From Lachnospiraceae bacterium UBA7225 (GTDB lineage Bacteria; Bacillota; Clostridia; Lachnospirales; Lachnospiraceae): a stretch of DNA of 17,896 nt. The notes beneath the pieces were generated by a model that ran no database searches, was not told where the DNA came from, and worked only from the letters and a program-made list of their open reading frames with translations. Location of the stretch: assembly GCA_002473385.1 (NCBI GenBank), contig DKTR01000081.1, positions 1 to 17,896 on the forward strand, in the 5' to 3' direction. The position numbers were made by a program, and so were the translations under genes. Positions 6,533 to 12,223 of the stretch are shown here, in pieces (position 1 is the stretch's first letter; the number at the start of each line of letters is the position of its first letter).

Positions 6533-6547
6533 GGAGGTATGAATATG
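6533..6547 (+). promoter_or_regulatory. Ribosome-binding site deciding the yloU start
   Basis: GGAGG at 6533-6537 is one base from ATG 6539, too close, but seven bases from the in-frame ATG 6545. This fixes the start at 6545 and rejects the in-frame ATGs at 6485, 6524 and 6539. Confidence 0.7.
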
Positions 6548-6904
6548 AAAGGTCGTATGGATAATGCATTGGGGACCATCTCCATTGATAAAGATGTTAT
6601 TGCAACTTATGCAGGCAGCGTAGCTGTAGAGTGCTTCGGAATCGTAGGCATGGCAGCAATAAGTATGAAGGATGGTCTCGTAAAGCTATTAAAGCGCGAG
6701 AGCTTAAAGCACGGTATCAATGTCACCGTCAGTGAGGACAACCGGATTTCCCTGGATTTTCATGTCATCGTTTCTTACGGTGTCAGTATTTCTGCAGTAG
6801 CGGAAAATCTGATCAGCAATGTGAAGTACCAGGTGGAGGAATTCACCGGTATGGAGATCGATAAAATAAATATTGCCGTAGAAGGCGTAAGAGTGATTGA
6901 TTAA
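6545..6904 (+). CDS. yloU: Asp23/YloU family envelope stress response protein
   Basis: This 119-aa protein has the Asp23/DUF322 fold. Seen: GTISIDKDVIATYAGSVAVECFGIVGM at about 10-36, the basic LVKLLKRESLKHGINVTV strand, and the end VKYQVEEFTGMEIDKINIAVEGVRV. Family members are abundant cytoplasmic or membrane-associated proteins linked to cell-envelope homeostasis; the molecular function of YloU is not settled. Length equals that of Bacillus YloU from the chosen start. fakA follows after 14 bp with AAGGAGG directly after the stop, so they are co-translated from one mRNA. Confidence 0.92.
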   Translation: MKGRMDNALGTISIDKDVIATYAGSVAVECFGIVGMAAISMKDGLVKLLKRESLKHGINVTVSEDNRISLDFHVIVSYGVSISAVAENLISNVKYQVEEFTGMEIDKINIAVEGVRVID

Positions 6905-6918
6905 GGAGGAACTCGGAA

Positions 6919-8580
6919 GTGGGCAGAAATACAATCGACGCACAGTTGTGCGCAAAAATGTTTTTGGCTGGTGCCAGCAATCTGGAGGCAAATAAGGAGT
7001 GGATCAATGAGCTGAATGTTTTTCCGGTGCCGGACGGCGATACCGGGACAAATATGACGTTGACCATTATGTCGGCGGCGAAGGAAGTAGCTTCTCTGGA
7101 GGAATTGAATCTGGAGACGCTGGCAAAGGCCATTTCATCGGGTTCCCTGCGCGGTGCGCGCGGAAACTCCGGCGTTATTCTTTCCCAACTTTTAAGAGGC
7201 TTTACAAAGGTAATTAAATATGAGAAGGAGATTACGGCAGACCTTATCGTGGAAGCTTTCCAGAAGGCAGTTGCGACGGCATATAAAGCTGTTATGAAGC
7301 CGAAGGAGGGCACCATCCTTACTGTTGCCAGAGGCTATGCGGAAAAAGCATCCGAGCTGGCGGCGGAAGGTGCGGAGATGGAAGCAATACTGGAAGGCGC
7401 GCTTGCCCGTGCGGAGGAAGTGCTGGCGCAGACGCCGGAGATGCTTCCGGTTCTGAAAGAAGCAGGCGTGGTCGATTCCGGCGGACAGGGTCTCGTTCAG
7501 GTACTAAAGGGCGCATTTGACGCCTATCTGGGTAAAGAGGTAAATTATACCATTGAGAACAGAGAAAAGACATCCGGTGCGGAGATTTCCACAGAAGCGC
7601 CCGCAGAAATCAAATTCGGGTACTGCACCGAGTTCATCATCATGACGCGCAAGCCGATGGACGAGGCGGAGGAGCTTGCTTTTAAGGCATTTCTCGAAGG
7701 CATTGGTGATTCCATCGTTGTTGTAGCGGATGAGGACATTGTAAAAGTACATGTACACACAAACGATCCGGGTGTTGCCATTACAAAGGCGCTTACCTAT
7801 GGTGAGCTGTCCCGGATGAAGATTGATAATATGCGCGAGGAGCATCAGGAAAAGCTGATCAAAGATGCTTCGAAGCGTGCACAGGAGGAAGCAAAGGCAG
7901 CGAAGCCGGCGATGCCGCATAAGGAGACCGGTTTTATTTCTGTATCTATCGGTGAGGGTATCGGTGAGATCTTCAGGGGGCTTGGCGTGGATTATCTGAT
8001 CGAGGGCGGACAGACGATGAATCCAAGCACTGAGGATATGCTGAATGCAATCGAGCAGGTAAATGCAGACACTATTTACATTTTGCCGAACAACAAAAAC
8101 ATTATTCTGGCAGCGAATCAGGCGCAGGAACTCACAAAGGACAAACAGATTATCGTGATACCGACCAGGACGGTGCCGCAGGGAATTTCTGCGATCATCA
8201 ATTATGCGCCGGATAAATCTGCGGAGGAAAACAAAGAAGCTATGACAGAAGGGCTGTCCATGATTAAGACCGGACAGATTACTTATGCTGTGCGTGATAC
8301 GCACATTGATGACAAAACGATCCATGAGGGCGACATCATGGGTATCGGCGACCATTCTATTCTGGCGGTCGGCAGAGAGATCGCCGCTGTCACAAAGGAG
8401 ACTGTCGGTCTGATGCTGGATGAGGATTCTGAACTGATCAGCGTTTATTATGGTGCGGACGTTACCGAAGAGGATGCGCAGGCGCTCGGTGCGGAGCTTG
8501 GCGAGCAGTATCCCGACTGTGAGGTTGAGGTATATTCCGGCGGCCAGCCGATTTATTACTACGTGGTTTCCGTAGAATAG
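6919..8580 (+). CDS. fakA: Fatty acid kinase ATP-binding subunit FakA (YloV)
   Basis: This 553-aa protein has the two parts of FakA. The N-terminal DhaL (dihydroxyacetone kinase-like) domain has the Mg-ATP motif DGDTGTN at 39-45, GARGNSGVILSQ at 79-90, and SGGQG near 188. The C-terminal FakA/DegV-like part contains GGQTMNPSTEDML near 358-370 and PTRTVPQGI near 415. FakA phosphorylates fatty acids presented by a FakB (DegV) lipid-binding partner; acyl phosphate then enters phospholipid synthesis. No fakB gene lies in the window. The start is GTG 6919, eight bases after AAGGAGG. It ends at 8580, and a possible recG ATG begins at the very next base. Confidence 0.92.
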   Translation: MGRNTIDAQLCAKMFLAGASNLEANKEWINELNVFPVPDGDTGTNMTLTIMSAAKEVASLEELNLETLAKAISSGSLRGARGNSGVILSQLLRGFTKVIKYEKEITADLIVEAFQKAVATAYKAVMKPKEGTILTVARGYAEKASELAAEGAEMEAILEGALARAEEVLAQTPEMLPVLKEAGVVDSGGQGLVQVLKGAFDAYLGKEVNYTIENREKTSGAEISTEAPAEIKFGYCTEFIIMTRKPMDEAEELAFKAFLEGIGDSIVVVADEDIVKVHVHTNDPGVAITKALTYGELSRMKIDNMREEHQEKLIKDASKRAQEEAKAAKPAMPHKETGFISVSIGEGIGEIFRGLGVDYLIEGGQTMNPSTEDMLNAIEQVNADTIYILPNNKNIILAANQAQELTKDKQIIVIPTRTVPQGISAIINYAPDKSAEENKEAMTEGLSMIKTGQITYAVRDTHIDDKTIHEGDIMGIGDHSILAVGREIAAVTKETVGLMLDEDSELISVYYGADVTEEDAQALGAELGEQYPDCEVEVYSGGQPIYYYVVSVE

Positions 8581-8591
8581 ATGTATGAGAT

Positions 8592-8613
8592 AAGGAAGGA
8601 TTTTCGTTTTATG
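8592..8613 (+). promoter_or_regulatory. Ribosome-binding site deciding the recG start
   Basis: AAGGAAGGA at 8592-8600 lies ten bases before ATG 8611. The earlier in-frame ATG 8581, which abuts the fakA stop, has no such site. Starting at 8611 gives MDQKTPLDELKGIGEKT, the usual beginning of RecG proteins. Confidence 0.55.
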
Positions 8614-10668
8614 GATCAGAAAACGCCCCTGGATGAACTGAAGGGGATTGGCGAAAAGACAAAACTTGTATTTGAGAAAGCAGGCATTCGCAATCTTGGC
8701 GACCTGCTTTCTTATTATCCGCGCACTTACCGCCGGTTTCCGGCGATCCAGGACACCTCACAGGCAAAGGAGGGCATGGAGATTGCCATTTGCGCAGCAC
8801 CGGAGCGTGCGCTTACTGTACAATATGTGAGGCGGATGCAGATCGTGTCCGCTGTTTTGTGCGACCGGGAGGGGGCTGTTAGTGCCCGCTGGTATAATAT
8901 GCCGTATCTGCGCAACACCATAAAGCCCGGCGCATATTATATATTCTGCGGCAGGGTCGTGCAGAAGGGGGCGGGGTTTTATCTGGAGCAGCCCGCTATT
9001 TATGCACCGGAGCAGTATGAAAAGCTTTTAAAAGAGCTGCAGCCTGTTTATGTGCTGACAAAGGGTCTGACAAACCAGCTTCTCTCCAAAACAGTGCGCC
9101 AGGCGCTGGACGGTATGGATCTGTCAAAGGATTATCTGCCGGAGGACATCCGGAAGCGGTACCGTCTTGCCAGATACGATTATGCCATCGAAGAAATCCA
9201 TTTTCCGTGTGATGAGCAGCATCTGGATACAGCCAGGCGGCGGTTGGTGTTTGATGAATTTTTTCTCTTTATTCTGGCGCTGCGCCGGTTTAAGGAACAG
9301 CATGAGCAGGCAAAAAATCCGTATTCTATCAAGAGGACGCCGGTAACAGATACAGTCATTGAAAATCTCGGTTATGAGCTCACCGGAGCGCAGCAGCGTG
9401 TCTGGGAGGATATCCAGCAGGACATGACGGGTGAACATGCAGCGGCGCGGCTGATTCAGGGAGACGTTGGCTCCGGTAAGACTATTCTGGCATTTCTGTC
9501 CATGATTCTGGCAGCAGAAAATGGGCTTCAGAGTGCATTGATGGTGCCGACGGAGGTGCTTGCCCGACAGCATTTTGAATCTCTTACAGCATTGATCGGA
9601 GAACAGGGACTGCGCTTTGTGCCGCTTCTTCTTACCGGATCCATGACAGCGAAGGAAAAACGGCTTGCCTATGAGAAGATTGCCTCCGGCGAGGCGGATA
9701 TGATTATCGGAACGCATGCGCTGATCCAGGAGAAGGTGCAGTATAGGCGGATGGGGCTTGTTATTACCGACGAGCAGCATCGCTTCGGGGTGCGCCAGAG
9801 AGAGACGCTGGGAGACAAGGGCGGCGAGCCGCACACGCTTGTTATGAGTGCAACACCGATTCCACGGACGCTCGCGGTCATTTTATATGGCGATCTGGAG
9901 ATTTCCGTCATTGATGAGCTGCCGAAAAGCCGTCTGCCAATCAAAAACTGCGTGGTAAACACCACATACCGGAGAAAGGCATATCATTTCATTGAAAAGG
10001 AGATCCGTCTCGGGCATCAGGCGTACATCATCTGTCCGATGGTGGAGGAAAATGAGCAGATTGAGGCGGAGGATGTCATTTCCTATACAGAACGGCTGAA
10101 AACCATGCTCCCTGAGGATATCCGGATCGCATACCTGCATGGAAAAATGAAGCCGAAAGAAAAAAATGAGGTGATGGAGCGATTCTTGTGTGGGGAAATC
10201 CAGGTGCTTGTGTCGACGACGGTGGTTGAGGTAGGCGTAAATGTGCCGAATGCAACCGTCATGATGATCGAGAACGCGGAGCGCTTCGGGCTGGCGCAGC
10301 TTCATCAGCTTCGCGGCAGGGTTGGAAGAGGGAAGGCTCAGTCGTATTGTATTATGATATCCTCTTCTGATAATGCCAGAACAAAGCAGCGTCTGGAAAT
10401 TTTAAATCATTCGAATGACGGTTTTTATATCGCCTCGGAGGATCTGAAGCTGCGTGGTCCGGGTGACATTCTCGGTATCCGTCAGAGCGGTCTGATGGAA
10501 TTTAAGCTCGCAGATGTCTTTGCAGACGCGAAAATCCTGCAGAATGCCTGCGAAGCGGCAGACGTGATTTTGAAGCAGGATCCGGCTCTGCAGGCACCGA
10601 CAAACGTAGAATTGCACAAAAAGCTGGAAAACTACTTGAAAAATGAGCTGAAAAAATTAAATCTGTAA
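8611..10668 (+). CDS. recG: ATP-dependent DNA helicase RecG
   Basis: This superfamily 2 helicase rewinds and regresses stalled replication forks and branch-migrates Holliday junctions. It is 685 aa from ATG 8611, close to the 682 aa of Bacillus RecG. Numbered from that start, the N-terminal wedge/OB-fold region covers about 1-240 with LKGIGEKT near residue 10. The helicase core follows: Walker A GDVGSGKT at 284-291, PTEVLARQH, the DEQH box at 387-390 followed by RFG, SATPIPRT, LHGKMKPKEK, VSTTVVEVGVNVP and QLRGRVGRG. The C-terminal TRG-type region includes LKLRGPGDILGIRQSG. All motifs appear intact. It is the last gene of the operon; no clear U-run terminator follows. Confidence 0.97.
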   Translation: MDQKTPLDELKGIGEKTKLVFEKAGIRNLGDLLSYYPRTYRRFPAIQDTSQAKEGMEIAICAAPERALTVQYVRRMQIVSAVLCDREGAVSARWYNMPYLRNTIKPGAYYIFCGRVVQKGAGFYLEQPAIYAPEQYEKLLKELQPVYVLTKGLTNQLLSKTVRQALDGMDLSKDYLPEDIRKRYRLARYDYAIEEIHFPCDEQHLDTARRRLVFDEFFLFILALRRFKEQHEQAKNPYSIKRTPVTDTVIENLGYELTGAQQRVWEDIQQDMTGEHAAARLIQGDVGSGKTILAFLSMILAAENGLQSALMVPTEVLARQHFESLTALIGEQGLRFVPLLLTGSMTAKEKRLAYEKIASGEADMIIGTHALIQEKVQYRRMGLVITDEQHRFGVRQRETLGDKGGEPHTLVMSATPIPRTLAVILYGDLEISVIDELPKSRLPIKNCVVNTTYRRKAYHFIEKEIRLGHQAYIICPMVEENEQIEAEDVISYTERLKTMLPEDIRIAYLHGKMKPKEKNEVMERFLCGEIQVLVSTTVVEVGVNVPNATVMMIENAERFGLAQLHQLRGRVGRGKAQSYCIMISSSDNARTKQRLEILNHSNDGFYIASEDLKLRGPGDILGIRQSGLMEFKLADVFADAKILQNACEAADVILKQDPALQAPTNVELHKKLENYLKNELKKLNL

Positions 10669-10719
10669 TTTGAAAAGTTAAAAAATCCTACAAACTTTTT
10701 GAAACATAGGAAAAAGGGA

Positions 10720-10748
10720 TTGCCATTTTGAAAAACTGGGTGTATATT
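10720..10748 (+). promoter_or_regulatory. Strong sigma-A promoter of the DUF6465-type gene
   Basis: TTGCCA (10720-10725), exactly 17 nt, TATATT (10743-10748). Each box differs from consensus at one or two positions. Transcription would begin near 10755, leaving a leader of about 125 nt. Confidence 0.8.
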
Positions 10749-10771
10749 CTTCGTGGCATCAAAAAATGACT

Positions 10772-10843
10772 AGGTCTGCCCGTCCAATGTCCATGACCCG
10801 CTGCATGCAGGCATGCGCTCATCATGGCCGCTGTCCGGGACTT
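10772..10843 (+). other. Structured 5' leader, candidate cis-regulatory RNA
   Basis: The leader can fold into one long arm. Outer pairs are 10772-10776 with 10839-10843 (one G-U) and CCG 10780-10782 with CGG 10836-10838. The middle stem is CCATGA 10791-10796 with TCATGG 10822-10827. After a 3x3 internal loop come GC 10800-10801 with GC 10817-10818, a bulged T, and GCATG 10803-10807 with CATGC 10812-10816, closed by a CAGG tetraloop. I do not recognise a known riboswitch class. The pairing was found by eye without energy calculation. Confidence 0.4.
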
Positions 10844-10866
10844 TCATAGTAAATAAACAGATTATC

Positions 10867-10883
10867 AGGAGGATATGAATATG
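10867..10883 (+). promoter_or_regulatory. Ribosome-binding site deciding the DUF6465-type start
   Basis: AGGAGG at 10867-10872 is two bases from ATG 10875 but eight bases from ATG 10881. The latter is the better start; the former would only add Met-Asn. Confidence 0.65.
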
Positions 10884-11249
10884 GCTGCAAGAAAAAAATA
10901 TGTGAAGGAAGCTGCTGCGGCAGAAGAAAAGACAGTAAAGGAGGCTGCTACAAAGGCGGAGGAAAAGACCGTAAAAGCAGCTGCTGCAAAGACAGAGGAA
11001 ACAACTGTGAAGCCGGCTGCAAAGAAGGCTCCGGCGAAGAAAACAGCACTGAAGGAGACAATTGTACTGCAATTCGCAGGCAGAGAAATTGATTCCGCTG
11101 ACGTAGTGAAAAAAGCAAAGGAATACTGGACGAAGGAACTGAAAAATAAAGCGGGCGATATGAAATCTGTCACTATTTATCTGAAACCAGAAGAAAACAA
11201 AGCTTATTTTGTGATCAATGGAGATGTGACAGGCAGCACAGAGCTGTAA
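10881..11249 (+). CDS. DUF6465-type protein with Lys/Ala-rich repeated N-terminal tail
   Basis: This 122-aa protein has two parts. Residues 1-57 are basic and alanine-rich, containing three 12-residue repeats (AEEKTVKEAATK at 14-25, AEEKTVKAAAAK at 26-37, TEETTVKPAAKK at 38-49) and ending PAKKTALKE, in the style of histone H1-like bacterial tails. Residues 58-122 form a compact domain with ETIVLQFAGREIDSADVVKKAKEYW and SVTIYLKPEENKAYFVING, which I associate with the DUF6465 family of Lachnospiraceae. The function is unknown; nucleic-acid binding by the tail is only a guess from composition. It has its own strong promoter, structured leader and strong terminator, so it is an independent, probably well-expressed gene. 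Confidence 0.8.
   Translation: MAARKKYVKEAAAAEEKTVKEAATKAEEKTVKAAAAKTEETTVKPAAKKAPAKKTALKETIVLQFAGREIDSADVVKKAKEYWTKELKNKAGDMKSVTIYLKPEENKAYFVINGDVTGSTEL
10920..11027 (+). repeat. Three 36-bp in-frame coding repeats
   Basis: Units 10920-10955, 10956-10991 and 10992-11027 each encode a 12-residue (A/T)EE(K/T)TVKxAAxK motif. The protein repeat is clearer than the DNA repeat because third positions vary, suggesting an older duplication kept by selection on the protein. Confidence 0.8.
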
Positions 11250-11260
11250 AAACGTATGTG

Positions 11261-11287
11261 CGGCTGCAATTTCGCAGCCGTTTTTTT
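11261..11287 (+). terminator. Intrinsic terminator of the DUF6465-type gene
   Basis: CGGCTGC (11261-11267) and GCAGCCG (11274-11280) form a perfect 7-bp stem with a 6-nt loop, followed immediately by seven T at 11281-11287. Confidence 0.95.
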
Positions 11288-11310
11288 GCGCCTTTTTTAC
11301 ATTAACTACC

Positions 11311-11340
11311 AGTTTATAATTCTGAGAATTTCATATACTA
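11311..11340 (+). promoter_or_regulatory. Candidate sigma-G promoter of the ssp gene
   Basis: TATACTA (11334-11340) matches six of seven positions of the Bacillus sigma-G -10 box CATACTA. Seventeen bases upstream, AGTTTA (11311-11316) is a poor match to TGAATA. The sigma-G assignment rests mainly on the -10 box and the gene controlled. The -10 box would also serve sigma-A, but no TTGACA-like box is present. Confidence 0.35.
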
Positions 11341-11343
11341 TCA

Positions 11344-11387
11344 CTGCAATCGAAAAACAAACAAAAAAACAAACGAAAAGATTGCAG
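11344..11387 (+). repeat. Inverted repeat at the ssp transcription start, T-free loop
   Basis: CTGCAATC (11344-11351) and GATTGCAG (11380-11387) are perfect 8-bp inverted arms. The 28 bases between them contain only A, C and two G, with no T. With transcription starting about 11346-11347 the left arm coincides with the very 5' end of the mRNA. It could be a 5' stabilising hairpin or a DNA-binding site. Confidence 0.6.
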
Positions 11388-11412
11388 ATAAAATGCAAAG
11401 GAGGCGTAGATT

Positions 11413-11637
11413 ATGTCAAGTAAATCTTCTAACACAGCAGCAGTACCGGAGGCAAAGGGAGCACTGGATCGTTTCAAATTCGAAGTTGCAAGCGAACTCG
11501 GCGTACCGTTAACTGACGGCTACAACGGAAATCTGACATCTAAACAGAACGGTTCCGTAGGCGGATATATGGTTAAGAAAATGATTGAAGCGCAGGAAAG
11601 ACAGATGTCCGCACAGAACGGCACGACAATGCTCTAA
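11413..11637 (+). CDS. Alpha/beta-type small acid-soluble spore protein
   Basis: This 74-aa protein saturates and protects spore DNA, shifting it toward the A form, and is degraded at germination. The family signature is nearly complete: LDRFKFEVASELGVPLTDGYNGNL at 18-41, then SKQNGSVGGYMVKKMIE at 43-59. The germination protease site is expected after E24 in KFE-VASE. A polar N-terminal stretch of about 17 residues and a short glutamine-rich tail flank the core. AAGGAGG lies about eight bases before ATG 11413. The gene stands alone between two strong terminators, as expected for a forespore-specific gene. Its presence shows that the organism is, or descends from, a spore former. Confidence 0.96.
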   Translation: MSSKSSNTAAVPEAKGALDRFKFEVASELGVPLTDGYNGNLTSKQNGSVGGYMVKKMIEAQERQMSAQNGTTML

Positions 11638-11663
11638 GATAAAGCAAAGATAGAAAAGATGAG

Positions 11664-11691
11664 AGCCCGGGGGAAAATTTCCCGGGCTTTT
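11664..11691 (+). terminator. Intrinsic terminator of the ssp gene
   Basis: AGCCCGGG (11664-11671) pairs with CCCGGGCT (11681-11688) around an A/T-rich 9-nt loop, followed by a short T-run to 11691. The stem is very GC rich; the T-run is short. Confidence 0.88.
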
Positions 11692-11696
11692 GTCTG

Positions 11697-11714
11697 TAGC
11701 AAATGTATTTGCTA
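11697..11714. promoter_or_regulatory. Perfect dyad overlapping a -35 box, candidate operator
   Basis: TAGCAAAT (11697-11704), two bases GT, then ATTTGCTA (11707-11714) form a perfect 18-bp dyad. Its right arm contains the likely -35 hexamer TTGCTA (11709-11714). A 2-nt centre is poor for an RNA hairpin and typical for a dimeric regulator's DNA site, and the dyad lies upstream of the transcription start. The regulator is not identifiable here. Confidence 0.5.
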
Positions 11715-11736
11715 TTCCTTAAAAATATGTTATAAT
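11709..11736 (+). promoter_or_regulatory. Sigma-A promoter of the MGS-like/Na-Pi unit
   Basis: TTGCTA (11709-11714), 16 nt, TATAAT (11731-11736). TG at 11728-11729 makes this an extended -10 with a perfect hexamer. The start would be near 11743, and AAAGGAAG follows at 11763-11770 before ATG 11777. Confidence 0.75.
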
Positions 11737-11776
11737 CTTTCTGATACTTTGGGATTTTTTTGAAAGGAAGCGAAAA

Positions 11777-12169
11777 ATGAATATTGGGGTAATCGCACAC
11801 AACAGTAAAAAAAGTCTGATGGAAAATTTTTGCCTGGCATACAAACGGATTCTGAGCAAGCATGAGCTTTACGCCACCGGCATCACAGGACGAAGGATAG
11901 AGGAAGTGACAAAATTAAAGGTTCACAAATTCCTGCCCGGCAGCGTCGGCGGGGACAAGCAGTTCACGGAAATGATCGAGCGCAACAGCATGGACATGGT
12001 AATCTTTTTCTACAATCCGATTATACAGGATCCGCGGCAGGCGGACATTGAACGGATTACCAGATGCTGTGACAAATACAATATCCCGATCGCGACGAAC
12101 ATTGCTACGGCGGAATCCCTGATTCTCGGACTGGATCACGGCGACCTGGAGTGGAGAAACATCGTATAA
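11777..12169 (+). CDS. Divergent methylglyoxal synthase-like protein
   Basis: This 130-aa protein aligns end to end with methylglyoxal synthase, which converts dihydroxyacetone phosphate to methylglyoxal and phosphate. Kept: H8, K12, LYATG at 31-35, the GGD with D60 (E. coli catalytic base D71), D90 (D101) and the NIPIATNIATAESLI segment. Changed compared with the E. coli enzyme recalled from memory: D20 to N9, T47 to I36, S65-G-P to P54-G-S, D91 to N80, and H98 to R87. Several of these line the catalytic or phosphate pocket. Clostridial MgsA proteins I recall keep DPL and PHEPDV here, so this looks like a paralogue with altered or lost activity. It probably shares a transcript with the Na+/Pi transporter 54 bp downstream. 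Confidence 0.82.
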   Translation: MNIGVIAHNSKKSLMENFCLAYKRILSKHELYATGITGRRIEEVTKLKVHKFLPGSVGGDKQFTEMIERNSMDMVIFFYNPIIQDPRQADIERITRCCDKYNIPIATNIATAESLILGLDHGDLEWRNIV

Positions 12170-12223
12170 GAGGACACCCGGAAAGCACAAAAGATTCTAA
12201 TCGGAGTACGAGGGAGGCTACAT

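Noticed and set aside
6485..6544. N-terminal extension of the Asp23 protein from ATG 6485
   Set aside because: No ribosome-binding site, the region forms leader hairpins, and the shorter product equals the family's length.
7504..8355. Long minus-strand frame (283 codons) inside fakA
   Set aside because: It is a shadow of a well-supported FakA gene, with no domain and no start signal. The same applies to the antisense frames within the PBP, recG, transporter and ylbJ genes.
10766..10849. 27-codon frame in the leader of the DUF6465-type gene (ATG 10766)
   Set aside because: It has no ribosome-binding site, a Cys/Met/His-rich composition and coincides with predicted RNA stems; not supported as a leader peptide.
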